The notes beneath the pieces are model-generated. The model ran no database searches. It saw only the letters and a list, made by a program, of their open reading frames with translations, and was not told where the DNA came from. A stretch of DNA of 59,477 nt from a virus: IMG/VR virus record IMGVR_UViG_3300048091_000121, positions 1 to 59,477 of that record. One strand, written 5' to 3'. Made by a program: the position numbers and the translations under genes. This document shows, piece after piece, positions 1 to 7,773 of this stretch. Position 1 is the first letter of the stretch. Every line of letters begins with the position of its first letter.

Positions 1-12
1 CGATGTCGCGGG
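1..12. repeat. 12-bp terminal overlap, left copy
   Basis: CGATGTCGCGGG here is identical to the last 12 bases (59466-59477). Collapsing the two copies joins the protease reading frame across the edge with no stop or frameshift. It is therefore most simply the overlap of a circular assembly, not a biological end; a packaging end inside a coding gene, far from the terminase genes, would be unusual. Confidence 0.85.
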
Positions 13-146
13 TGAATCGCGACGATTCGTCCCAACCGCTAGAAAGCACCCTCCGCGATGGTGGGGCCCCTGCGGATGAACAGCTCGAGCGGGCATCCCT
101 GCTCGCGCAGCACATCAAGAAACTTACCTCCACCATCAAGGAATGA
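1..146 (+). CDS. ClpP-like head maturation protease, C-terminal end (continues from right edge)
   Basis: The frame enters open at base 3 and stops at 144-146, giving the last 47 residues of the protease that starts at 58598. With one copy of the 12-base overlap removed, the two pieces make a 337-residue protein. This tail is polar and has no catalytic residue; it follows the protease domain. The stop lies 2 bases before the capsid ATG, the usual protease-capsid order of HK97-type heads. Confidence 0.9.
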   Translation, partial: MSRVNRDDSSQPLESTLRDGGAPADEQLERASLLAQHIKKLTSTIKE

Positions 147-148
147 CC

Positions 149-1375
149 ATGGCAGACAACGACGCTGTTACCGAAGTAATGGAAGCGTTCACCGAGTTCA
201 AGAAAACGAACGACGCGAACCTGAAGAAGCAAAGCGCTGAGCTGAACGAAAAGCTCGACAAGATCAACAAGGTCTTCGACAAGCACGAAGAAAGCAACCA
301 GAAGCTGGTGCTGATCGAGCAGCAGAACAAGGCCATGCAGGAGCAGCTGGACTCGATCGAGAAGATCGCCAACCGCGCCGGCCTGGGCGGCACCGCCGAT
401 CCGCAAGCGAAGGCGGCGCAGGAATACATGGAAGCGTTCAACCGCGTCATGCGCAAGTCGGCCGGCGACCGTGATCCGGCGGACATGCAGCTGGTTCGCG
501 ATCGCTCGGCCGCCCTGGTCAAGGGCGACGACGCAAGCGCCGGCTATCTGCTGGCGCCGCCGGAGATGCAGAAAGAGATCATCAAGAACATCATCGAGAT
601 GACCCCGATCCGCGCCCTGGCAACCGTCCGCACCATCGGCTCCGACAGCCTGAAGATGCCGCGCAAGATCGGCAACGGCGCTGCTTCGCGTATCGGCGAA
701 ACCCAGAAGCGCACCAACACTGGCGACCCGTCCTACGGTGTGCTGCAGTTCTTCGCGCCGGAGATGTTCGCCCGTATCGAGGTGTCGCAGCAGATGCTCG
801 AAGACTCGGACTACGACCTGTTCGCCGAACTGCGTGAAGACGCCGCCGACCAATTCGCAGTCCGCGAAGGCCTGGAATCGATCAGCGGTACCGGCGGCTC
901 GGCTCAGATGGAAGGCATCCTGGTCAACCCCGATATCGGCTTTACCAAGAGTGGTGATGCCAACCTGCTGACTGCTGACGGCATGCTGGCCCTGTACAGC
1001 GATCTGAAAACCGCATACGCCCGCGGTGCGCTCTTTGGCCTGAACCGCAACACGCTGGGCCAGGTGCGCAAGCTGAAGGACACCACCAATCAGTATCTGT
1101 GGGCGCCAGGCATTGCCACCGGTATGCCGAACACCATCCTTGGTGCTGCATACGCGGAAATGGCAGACCTGCCGAACGTTGCCGCGAACGCTTGCCCGAT
1201 CGTCTTCGCTGACTGGAAGAAGCTGTACGTGATCGCTGACCGCGTGAACGTGTCGCTGCAAGCCGACTACACCACCGGCGCCGATGACGGTCTGGTCGTG
1301 TTCCGTGCCCGTCGTCGCGTCGGCGGCGGTGTGCGCCAGGCCGAAGCCGGCCGCAAGCTGAAGATCGCAGCCTAA
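149..1375 (+). CDS. HK97-fold major capsid protein
   Basis: 408 residues. The first ~85 residues are charged, Lys/Glu-rich and predicted coiled coil, like the delta (scaffold) domain that the prohead protease removes in HK97-type capsids. The rest matches the phage major capsid family, with typical stretches such as AGYLLAPPEMQKEI (entry to the mature domain), APEMFARIEVSQQMLEDS and the C-terminal VVFRARRRVGG. ATG 149 is preferred to ATG 143 because AAGGA at 138-142 lies 6 bases upstream of it and 143 overlaps the protease stop. It forms the icosahedral shell; the gene directly follows the protease. Confidence 0.93.
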   Translation: MADNDAVTEVMEAFTEFKKTNDANLKKQSAELNEKLDKINKVFDKHEESNQKLVLIEQQNKAMQEQLDSIEKIANRAGLGGTADPQAKAAQEYMEAFNRVMRKSAGDRDPADMQLVRDRSAALVKGDDASAGYLLAPPEMQKEIIKNIIEMTPIRALATVRTIGSDSLKMPRKIGNGAASRIGETQKRTNTGDPSYGVLQFFAPEMFARIEVSQQMLEDSDYDLFAELREDAADQFAVREGLESISGTGGSAQMEGILVNPDIGFTKSGDANLLTADGMLALYSDLKTAYARGALFGLNRNTLGQVRKLKDTTNQYLWAPGIATGMPNTILGAAYAEMADLPNVAANACPIVFADWKKLYVIADRVNVSLQADYTTGADDGLVVFRARRRVGGGVRQAEAGRKLKIAA

Positions 1376-1386
1376 TCGACAGCACA

Positions 1387-1407
1387 GCCCCGGCCGCGAG
1401 CCGGGGC
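1387..1407 (+). other. GC-rich hairpin after capsid gene
   Basis: GCCCCGGC (1387-1394) pairs with GCCGGGGC (1400-1407) around a 5-base loop. There is no U-run, so it is more likely an mRNA-stabilising or processing hairpin after a highly expressed gene than a terminator. Confidence 0.45.
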
Positions 1408-1437
1408 ATCCCGCAACCAATTCTCAAGGAATCGTCC

Positions 1438-1830
1438 ATGCGTGACCTGAAATCCAATATCAAACCGGTCCAGTCCCTAGTGCCGGCCACCCGTAATGCG
1501 GCTGCAAACGGCACTGGTGTCGATCTGGCGGGCTTCAACTCCGCCTCCGTCATCTTCTCGAGCGGTGCGATCGGCGGCACCGCATCGCCGGCCTTCACCT
1601 TCGAGGTGCAGGAGAGCGATGACAACACCAACTTCACGGCAGTCGCCGACAAGGATCTGCGAGGCACCGAGCCGGTTATCACCGCGGCCAACCAGATGTC
1701 CCAAGTTGGCTACGTCGGCTACAAGCGTTACATCCGCGCCGTCGTGAAGACCGTCGCCGGCACCTCGCCGACCCTGGACTGCGCGGCAAACGTCATCCTC
1801 GGCAATCCCGCTGTCGCGCCGACCGTCTAA
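1438..1830 (+). CDS. Small virion-type protein, possible head decoration
   Basis: 130 residues, no signal peptide or membrane segment, rich in Ala, Thr, Val and Asn. The short alternating pattern suggests a beta-sandwich. AAGGA lies just upstream of the ATG. Its place directly after the capsid gene is where many siphophages carry a head decoration or head-stabilising protein. No diagnostic motif is visible, so the role is inferred from position only. Confidence 0.6.
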   Translation: MRDLKSNIKPVQSLVPATRNAAANGTGVDLAGFNSASVIFSSGAIGGTASPAFTFEVQESDDNTNFTAVADKDLRGTEPVITAANQMSQVGYVGYKRYIRAVVKTVAGTSPTLDCAANVILGNPAVAPTV

Positions 1831-1833
1831 GCC

Positions 1834-2112
1834 ATGAAGATCCGCATGCTGAGGAGCGCGCCTGGGTCCGTCGACGGCATCCGGGTCGGTATGTACGAGG
1901 TCGGTCAGGAGTATGACCTGTCGACTTCGCCGGGCGCAGTCGACCTGGCTCAGTCCTTCGTCGGCGCCGGCCTTGCCGAGAAACTCGGCGCAGGCCCTGC
2001 CAAGTCCGTTGCGGAGGCTGGCAATGTCGGCGCGGCGGAGCACGTCGACGCGGTATGTGTCGAGCAGCCAACCACCCAGGCGAAGCCAGGGCGCAAACCG
2101 AAGGCACAGTAA
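1834..2112 (+). CDS. Conserved-type phage protein of the head gene cluster
   Basis: 92 residues. The N-terminal half reads like a compact beta domain (APGSVDGIRVGMYEVGQEYD) followed by a helix ending in a valine/glycine turn; the C-terminal 30 residues are low-complexity Ala/Pro/Lys. Small proteins opening with this SAPGS..G....Y..G..YDL pattern commonly follow capsid genes in proteobacterial siphophages; function unknown to me. The start is 3 bases after the previous stop, suggesting translational coupling. Confidence 0.6.
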   Translation: MKIRMLRSAPGSVDGIRVGMYEVGQEYDLSTSPGAVDLAQSFVGAGLAEKLGAGPAKSVAEAGNVGAAEHVDAVCVEQPTTQAKPGRKPKAQ

Positions 2113-2116
2113 TCCC

Positions 2117-2296
2117 ATGAGCCCCGTGACCACCGCTTGGCTCGCCAACGTGCGCGCCGAGCTGGCTGCTCCGGGCGCCATTTTCTTCACCGTCCGTGGC
2201 CCAGCCAGTTCGGTGGCGATCTTCCCTGAAGACATAGTCGGCAAGTCCGACGACGAGCTGCTTTCGTTTATCGAAGCGCGGCTCGCTGAGCAATGA
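2117..2296 (+). CDS. Short phage protein of the head cluster (59 aa)
   Basis: 59 residues from ATG 2117, 4 bases after the previous stop. No recognisable motif; acidic C-terminal helix (DDELLSFIEARLAEQ). The close packing and codon use match its neighbours. Function not assignable. Confidence 0.5.
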   Translation: MSPVTTAWLANVRAELAAPGAIFFTVRGPASSVAIFPEDIVGKSDDELLSFIEARLAEQ

Positions 2297-2308
2297 AAGA
2301 AGTCACCC

Positions 2309-4135
2309 ATGAAGCTCGTGAATAGGCTGAAATTCACAACGACGGCAACGAGCCTGGCTAGCGTCACGTCTTTCACGGGCATCGCTAAATTTCGCACCCC
2401 GGCCCAGGCAATTGCTGACGGCAAGGTCGTAATTGGACAAACCGGCCTGCAGATCGTTGCCGAGGATGCGACCAACTGGGAGGAGAGCTACTTTACCGTC
2501 GGCGGTACCGCGCAAAACCCGACGCTGACGCGCGAAAGGGTCTCCGATAGCTCGAACGGCGGCAACCCAGTAACGTTCTCGGGAGCGGTGACCATGGCGT
2601 GCACGGTCTTCGCCGAGGAGTTGGCAGGGGTGAGCGTGCTGGATCTGCCGCTAGTTTCAACGGCTCCGACTAACGCATCAATCGAGATCACGCTTGCAGA
2701 CGGTTCGTCGCAGCGCATCTACCCCGGAAGCCTCCAGGCAAACGGTGGCACGTCAACTCCAGTCGACAACCCGCCGACCCTGAGCGCGTTGAGTGCATCT
2801 GCGACCGGCGCGACCACCGCGACCGGCAGCGTCACCACGAATGAGACCGGCGGCACGCTCTACTGGCTGTTCTCGACCAGTTCGACGGCAACCGCAGCGC
2901 AGGTCAAGGCAGGCAACAGCATGACCGTGACCGCGGCCGGCGCGCAAACGCTGCCGGGGACCGGCCTGACCGCTTCGACGCAGTACTATCTGCACGTTCT
3001 GCACCGAGACACCTACCCGCAAGACAGCGCCGTCCTGAGCCTGGGCTCGCCGTTCACCACTCAGGCAGCCGGCACGCCGTCGCCGACCGTTACCGGTGTC
3101 ACCGTCAGCCCGTCGAGCGCGAACGTCGCGGCAGGTGGCACGCAGCAGCTCACTGCCACCGTGGCAGGCACGAACAGCCCGTCGCAGGCAGTGAACTGGA
3201 CCGTATCCCCATCCAGCGCCGGCACCGTCAACGGCTCGGGCATGTTCACTGGCGCGAGCACTGGTAGCGCGCAAACCGCCACCGTTACGGCAACCAGCCA
3301 GCAGGACCCGAGCAAATCGGGCACCGCCACGATTGCCGTCGCCGCCGTCGCTGCACCTGGTCAAGTCACCGGCCTGACCGCAGGCACGCCGACGAGCAAC
3401 AGCGTTCCGCTGAGCTGGACCGCAGTAAGCGGCGCATCGGCCTACACCGTGAACTACCGCACTTCGGGATCGAGCACTTGGACGGCCGCATCGACTACCG
3501 TGACCGGTACGAGCTATACGCCGTCGGGACTGACCGCATCGCAAGCGTACGAATTCCAAGTCATCGCGACCAATGTCGGCGGGGCGGGCACGCCTTCGGC
3601 CACTGTCAGCGCGACGACCACGGCAGCCGCTGCCGCTACGTACACCGTCACCGGCTACTCCGGAGCCAATGGCGCAAACAAAGTCAAGGACGGCCCGATC
3701 GATCTTGCCGTCGCGTCGAACTGGACGTATAACTATTCGCCTGCCGGTAAAGGGCTGGCCGCCGACAAGGTATTCAACAACGGCAACGGCTACTTCTACT
3801 TCAGGAAGAATGGCGCCGCAGTCACTGGTCGCGTCGTGTCTGGTTGGACCACATCGCCGGATCAGCCGGCACCGACCGACATCCTGTTCTTTAGCACTGC
3901 CGTGCCGAGCCCGAACCAGAACGCCAATGCGGGCAACTCCAAAAATGGCCTGGTCACGGCGGGCAACAATGGAACCAACGTGACTGACCAGAGCAACCTG
4001 TGGGTGCCTGCCGGGTTTACCGGCAAGATGTACCACCATGTCTGCGAAGTCGATCCGAACGCGCCCGCGTCCGCCCCGGTTATCTTGGGTTGGGCGTGCA
4101 CGAACCCGACCGGCCTCTCTTTCGCGAACGCATAA
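2309..4135 (+). CDS. Multi-domain Ig-like/fibronectin virion protein
   Basis: 608 residues. A ~130-residue N-terminal domain with LTRERVSDSSNGGNPVTFSG is probably the virion anchor. Then come an FN3-like region (~150-250), a bacterial Ig-like group 2 domain (~255-345, opening VTGVTVSPSSANVAAGGTQQ and ending in a TATVTATS strand), a canonical FN3 domain (~348-440, with LSWTAVSGASAYTVNYR) and a ~165-residue unique C-terminal domain. Ig and FN3 modules on virions generally bind surface glycans weakly and raise the chance of host contact. Position after the capsid genes suggests head or neck decoration. The stop abuts the start of the esterase gene, implying paired expression. Confidence 0.75.
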   Translation: MKLVNRLKFTTTATSLASVTSFTGIAKFRTPAQAIADGKVVIGQTGLQIVAEDATNWEESYFTVGGTAQNPTLTRERVSDSSNGGNPVTFSGAVTMACTVFAEELAGVSVLDLPLVSTAPTNASIEITLADGSSQRIYPGSLQANGGTSTPVDNPPTLSALSASATGATTATGSVTTNETGGTLYWLFSTSSTATAAQVKAGNSMTVTAAGAQTLPGTGLTASTQYYLHVLHRDTYPQDSAVLSLGSPFTTQAAGTPSPTVTGVTVSPSSANVAAGGTQQLTATVAGTNSPSQAVNWTVSPSSAGTVNGSGMFTGASTGSAQTATVTATSQQDPSKSGTATIAVAAVAAPGQVTGLTAGTPTSNSVPLSWTAVSGASAYTVNYRTSGSSTWTAASTTVTGTSYTPSGLTASQAYEFQVIATNVGGAGTPSATVSATTTAAAAATYTVTGYSGANGANKVKDGPIDLAVASNWTYNYSPAGKGLAADKVFNNGNGYFYFRKNGAAVTGRVVSGWTTSPDQPAPTDILFFSTAVPSPNQNANAGNSKNGLVTAGNNGTNVTDQSNLWVPAGFTGKMYHHVCEVDPNAPASAPVILGWACTNPTGLSFANA

Positions 4136-5479
4136 ATGAGCATCCGTTCATCCGGCGGCAAGCTGCGCACATCTAATAACAAGCTGCGCCTCGTGACACC
4201 GGGCGCGACAACCGTCGAGCCGCCGTTCTTTACGGACTTTGGCCTGGGCATGATCGGCCAGTCCAACATGTTCAACCGTCAAAGCAATTCCGGCGTGAAG
4301 GTGTACCCATTAGGGCACCCAAGCGTGACGGAATACTACACTGCGGTCGCCACCTCTGCGGCGGGAACACTGCGTCGCATCGGAAATGCCGGCACCGGCG
4401 CTTTTGCTGGTGTCGACAAGTGGGGCGCCCCTTCGTCTATCTATGGAAGCAATTTTGCCTCCAGCGGTAGCACCGGCGATGGCCCGGTGATGCTTTCCGG
4501 CCTGCTGGCCGAGGGCCTCCAGATGCCGGTGCGCGTCATCAACCGCGCCTTTAGCGGATCGTCCATCGATAGCTGGATCAGCGTTGCCAACGGCGGGCTC
4601 GCCAACACGAACGGTGCCAATAAATGGGAAACCTTCGCCTCGGCTGTCCAGCTGCTGGCCGCCCAGCTTGGCACCACGCCAGCTGCGCTCCTGCGCATGG
4701 TGGTGTGGCACCAGGGCGAAACCGACGCGCACACGATGACGCCCGCACAGTGGAAAGCAAAGCTAGCCATCGTGCATGCGCAGTGCAAAGCGCTCGCCGG
4801 GAACCGTGCCGACTTCCTGTTTGGCGTGTACGCGCTCGGGCCAGGGCATTTCAATAACAGCGCCGAGGGCGAGTTCGGCGCGTTCCGTGTGGCGCAGTAT
4901 GAGTACGCAACCACCACCCCTGGCGCCTTCTTCGCAGGAAGCGCCTACGATGCGCCGACGCCAATCGACGAGGTGCACATCGGCAGCGATGGCTTCCACC
5001 GGATCGACCGCCGTGGCGCCAAAGCTGCACTGTATGCGCTCGGCATCACCTCGGCGGCGACTGGTCGCGGCGGCAACGGCAACGGCCCGCGCATGGTCGG
5101 CGCTGCCTGGGACGGCAGCGGCGTCGTGCTCACGTTCGCGCACGCTGGCGGTAACGCCCTGCTGGACGGTGTCGCCGGCACGGGCACGGCGCTGACGGTG
5201 TTTGAATTTAAGGATTCCGGCGGCGCGGTAATGCCCTACACCAGCACGGCCATTACAGGCCCCACAACGGTTCGGGTTCCCATGGCGTCTAAACCTGCGA
5301 CCGTATCGCTCGGGCTGATGAACGTCCCATGCGGCACGGCTAACGGCACCAGTATTTCGTTCAACGCAGCGGCCGGGCTGTACGACAACGATGGCTATTG
5401 GCAGTACGGCACGACCGCGCCCACGCCGATCGGTAGCCCGGCGCTGCCGTGCGCATCCATCACCGTTACGGGGAGCTGA
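4136..5479 (+). CDS. SGNH/SASA-type carbohydrate esterase on the virion
   Basis: 447 residues. Block I GQSNM puts the nucleophile at Ser43; MVVWHQGETDAH (~189-200) is the oxyanion region of the sialate-O-acetylesterase (SASA) family; D278-E-V-H281 supplies the Asp/His pair. The SASA fold covers roughly residues 33-300 and a ~140-residue beta-rich domain follows. Such enzymes de-acetylate surface polysaccharides. No signal peptide, and it sits among structural genes directly after the Ig-like protein, so it is probably a virion-bound depolymerase-like receptor enzyme. The substrate cannot be read from sequence. Confidence 0.8.
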   Translation: MSIRSSGGKLRTSNNKLRLVTPGATTVEPPFFTDFGLGMIGQSNMFNRQSNSGVKVYPLGHPSVTEYYTAVATSAAGTLRRIGNAGTGAFAGVDKWGAPSSIYGSNFASSGSTGDGPVMLSGLLAEGLQMPVRVINRAFSGSSIDSWISVANGGLANTNGANKWETFASAVQLLAAQLGTTPAALLRMVVWHQGETDAHTMTPAQWKAKLAIVHAQCKALAGNRADFLFGVYALGPGHFNNSAEGEFGAFRVAQYEYATTTPGAFFAGSAYDAPTPIDEVHIGSDGFHRIDRRGAKAALYALGITSAATGRGGNGNGPRMVGAAWDGSGVVLTFAHAGGNALLDGVAGTGTALTVFEFKDSGGAVMPYTSTAITGPTTVRVPMASKPATVSLGLMNVPCGTANGTSISFNAAAGLYDNDGYWQYGTTAPTPIGSPALPCASITVTGS

Positions 5480-5480
5480 C

Positions 5481-5648
5481 ATGCTTGGATTTGGAGCGCT
5501 TGGCGAGTTTGCGCTCGGGGAGATCAGTAAGACTGTCGCGGACCCACCCGTTACGCAGCCACCTACGGGGGCGATCGACCTGTCCTGGGTTTCCGCAAAC
5601 CGCATCGTCGTCTTCGAGGGCAGCGGAAGCCGGGTAGTTATTTTCTAA
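5481..5648 (+). CDS. Short hypothetical protein (55 aa)
   Basis: ATG 5481 starts 1 base after the esterase stop, with GGGAG at 5471-5475. Opens with hydrophobic Gly-rich MLGFGALGEFALGE, then a Pro-rich linker and the beta-like end RIVVFEGSGSRVVIF. Small proteins of this look occur beside phage fibre or decoration genes. No function assignable. Confidence 0.5.
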   Translation: MLGFGALGEFALGEISKTVADPPVTQPPTGAIDLSWVSANRIVVFEGSGSRVVIF

Positions 5649-5673
5649 AACTGCAGGAAGCAGTGGAGTTCAC

Positions 5674-6009
5674 ATGGCCACAAAAGGACCAACCAAGAAG
5701 GGGGACCGCTGGTACCTCGACAAGGATCCAGACGAAAAGAGCTTCTATGCAGCAGATGTTACCCAAGAGCTCGCAGACCGCGGCACCACTGCGGCATCCG
5801 TGGCCCCGGTCATTGCCGGAGTAACGGTCCTGATCGCACCGGTCATTCAGACAATCACCGTCGGTGGCATGCAGCGAACCTACGTAGTGATCAAGCTAGG
5901 CGGGTTCGATGTCACAGGCGCCGCGGAGAACTTCTGGACGGCTCGGGTCACCTGCGCAAACGGCGAAGAGTTCGATAAAACGACCTGGTTCAATAGGGTG
6001 GATACCTAA
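5674..6009 (+). CDS. Phage structural-region protein of unknown function
   Basis: 111 residues. N-terminal region with DPDEKSFYAADVTQELADR, then two beta-like hydrophobic stretches, ending WFNRVDT. The beta-rich make-up and position between virion decoration and connector genes suggest a minor virion protein. No catalytic motif or membrane segment. Stop (6007-6009) overlaps the next ATG at 6009. Confidence 0.6.
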   Translation: MATKGPTKKGDRWYLDKDPDEKSFYAADVTQELADRGTTAASVAPVIAGVTVLIAPVIQTITVGGMQRTYVVIKLGGFDVTGAAENFWTARVTCANGEEFDKTTWFNRVDT

Positions 6010-6182
6010 TGATCGACGTGAAAGACATCCCGGCTATCCGAGCACTGCTTGAACAAGGTGAGGCTCAGGTGAAGCCAGAAGTGGAAGCCCAGGGCGAGGT
6101 GGTCGAATACGCCCGCGCGCCGGACGGCCCGGGCTATCACCCGACCGGTCGTCCGCCAGCAACGCAAAGGAACAACCGATGA
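6009..6182 (+). CDS. Short hypothetical protein (57 aa)
   Basis: Starts at ATG 6009 inside the previous stop and ends in the ATGA that starts the connector gene at 6179, so it is overlapped at both ends. Sequence is acidic then basic, with MIDVKDIPAIRALLEQGEAQ at the start and a Pro-rich end. The tight overlaps argue it is translated. Function unknown. Confidence 0.55.
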   Translation: MIDVKDIPAIRALLEQGEAQVKPEVEAQGEVVEYARAPDGPGYHPTGRPPATQRNNR

Positions 6183-6739
6183 GTACACGACTGGTCGTGC
6201 CGCCAGCAGAGCTGGCGGTGTCGATGGAAGCTGCGCGCGCTGCCGCCCGGGTCGACGTCGACGAAGACGGTACCTCAGCACTGGATAGTCAGATCGAGCA
6301 GGCGGTGCGCGAAATCACCGAGAAAGCGGAGCACGAAACAGGTCGGGCGCTGATCAATCAGACGTGGCGCCTGACTCTCGACCAGTTCCCGCCGGCGATC
6401 CAACTGCCCAGGGCGCCGCTGGTATCGGTGGAGCACATCAAGTTCTACAACACGCCGACGAGCCAGCTGACGCTGGACCCGCAAGACGTCCTCATGGATG
6501 CCGAGAGTGAGCCTGGCTACATCGTGCCAGCACCCGGGAAGGCTTGGCCGACTGCTGCAGCTCGAATCAACGCCGTCGAGGTGGAGTTCATGTGTGGCTA
6601 TGGACCGACACACGAAAGCGTCCCGGCCGCGATCAAGGGCTATATTCTGGCGCATGTGCAGCAGCGGTTCTCGCCAGTGCCGAACGCAAAGCCAGAGAAC
6701 TTCGAGCGTCTTTTGGATAGATATAGAACTTATATGTAG
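6179..6739 (+). CDS. Head-tail connector protein (HK97 gp6 / phiE125 gp8 type)
   Basis: 186 residues. Matches the all-helical gp6-like connector family: N-terminal helices with DSQIEQAVREITEKAEHETG, then TWRLTLDQFPPAIQLPRAPL and VSVEHIKFY, and the C-terminal VPAAIKGYILAHVQQRF helix ending LLDRYRTYM. It forms the ring beneath the portal that the head-closure protein binds. Overlaps the preceding gene by ATGA. The following gene is an HNH insertion, separating it from its usual partner at 7471. Confidence 0.85.
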   Translation: MSTRLVVPPAELAVSMEAARAAARVDVDEDGTSALDSQIEQAVREITEKAEHETGRALINQTWRLTLDQFPPAIQLPRAPLVSVEHIKFYNTPTSQLTLDPQDVLMDAESEPGYIVPAPGKAWPTAAARINAVEVEFMCGYGPTHESVPAAIKGYILAHVQQRFSPVPNAKPENFERLLDRYRTYM

Positions 6740-6786
6740 AGTCCGGTAAACTTGGGCCTCAACGGACCCAATCTCGACACCACCAA

Positions 6787-7428
6787 ATGAGCGCCGATGT
6801 AGCGAACCGAGAGCCTGCCGCAAAAACATGTTCAAAATGCGGCCAATCTTACTCGAGCAAGCATTGCAAGCCATGCCGCGCCGCATACCAGCGAGAATGG
6901 CTCAAAAAAAATCCCGAGAAGGCGCGAGCGATTGACTTGGCTAACCGCGAGAAGTTTCGTGAAAAAATCGCCAAGCGGGCGGCGGAGTGGTACAAGAATA
7001 ATCCCGAGCGCGCAAAAGAGAGTCGCCGGAACTATAGGCAGGAGAACGCGGAGAAGAAGCGCGCTATGGATAGGGCTTACTATCTCGCCAACAAGGAGCG
7101 GACGCACGCTAGACAGAACGCATGGCGCCGAGCGAACCCTGAGGGCGGACGACTTAATCTATTAAATCGGCGAGCCAGGGTTAGGGAGAATGGCGGAAAA
7201 CTGTCAAGAGATTTGCCTGACAGACTGCTAGTTGTGCAGAAAGGAAAGTGCGCATGTTGCCGATGCGACTTGTCGTCATCGGGGTACCATCTCGATCACA
7301 TAGTCCCGCTCATCAAGGGCGGCGCGAATGTTGACTCTAATATCCAGTTACTTTGTCCTTCATGTAATCACTCAAAAGGCGGACGAGACCCCGTCGAGTT
7401 CATGCAGGCGAGAGGATTCCTTCTCTAA
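6787..7428 (+). CDS. Free-standing HNH endonuclease (homing-type insertion)
   Basis: 213 residues. N-terminal zinc knuckle (CSKCGQ...HCKPC), a long Lys/Arg/Glu-rich helical region (~30-125) with repeated KNPE/NREK motifs typical of intergenic HNH homing enzymes, and a C-terminal HNH domain with CACCRC, HLDHIVPL and LLCPSCNHSKGG: catalytic His-Asn-His with zinc cysteines. It separates two genes that are normally adjacent, is more AT-rich than its neighbours and carries its own terminator, all signs of later acquisition. A role in biasing inheritance of its locus is inferred. Confidence 0.88.
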   Translation: MSADVANREPAAKTCSKCGQSYSSKHCKPCRAAYQREWLKKNPEKARAIDLANREKFREKIAKRAAEWYKNNPERAKESRRNYRQENAEKKRAMDRAYYLANKERTHARQNAWRRANPEGGRLNLLNRRARVRENGGKLSRDLPDRLLVVQKGKCACCRCDLSSSGYHLDHIVPLIKGGANVDSNIQLLCPSCNHSKGGRDPVEFMQARGFLL

Positions 7429-7452
7429 AAAAAGCACCTTCGGGTGCTTTTT
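7429..7452 (+). terminator. Intrinsic terminator after the HNH gene
   Basis: Stem AAAAAGCACC/GGTGCTTTTT with a TTCG tetraloop, starting at the HNH stop. Lies only 18 bases before the head-closure ATG, so late transcription must read through it. Confidence 0.85.
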
Positions 7453-7470
7453 GCTTTACTGGGCAAACTG

Positions 7471-7773
7471 ATGAACCATCGAATCACACTTCTAAGTCGC
7501 GCCACGGGCACGAATGCCGCCGGCCGGCCGATTAACGACTGGACCGATGACGCGACGATCTGGGCAGATGTGCGATTCCAGTCTGGAGCCGAGGCGATTC
7601 GCGGAGGTGCCGAAAGCTCGATCGTGAAGATCTCGGTCCGGATCCGCACGCGACCCGACGTCAACGGCAGCATGCGCATTCGCTACAAGGGTGTGGAGTA
7701 CGACATCAAGTCGGTGTTGCCGGACAACAATGATCGGCAGTTCGCGTTCCTCGTCTGCGAGTCCTTCAAATGA
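7471..7773 (+). CDS. Head-closure / head-tail adaptor protein
   Basis: 100 residues from ATG 7471. Matches the phage head-tail adaptor family (SPP1 gp16-like): MNHRITLLSRATGTNAAGRP, then DDATIWADVRFQSGAEAIRGG and IRTRPDVNGSMRIRYKG, closing with YDIKSVLPD. It plugs the connector after DNA packaging. No Shine-Dalgarno sequence is visible before the ATG because the upstream bases are the HNH terminator; an in-frame GTG at 7444 lies inside that hairpin. Translation may rely on weak initiation. Overlaps the next gene by ATGA. Confidence 0.82.
   Translation: MNHRITLLSRATGTNAAGRPINDWTDDATIWADVRFQSGAEAIRGGAESSIVKISVRIRTRPDVNGSMRIRYKGVEYDIKSVLPDNNDRQFAFLVCESFK

Noticed and set aside
1-12. 12-base cohesive end like lambda cos
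   Set aside because: It lies in the protease coding sequence far from terS, and reads through in frame; assembly overlap is simpler.
2753-4039. 428-residue minus-strand frame
   Set aside because: Shadow of the Ig/FN3 gene; Arg/Gly/Ala-rich with no domain.
7444-7470. GTG 7444 as the start of the head-closure protein
   Set aside because: It lies in the terminator stem, and the family begins at the MNHRITL residue encoded from 7471.
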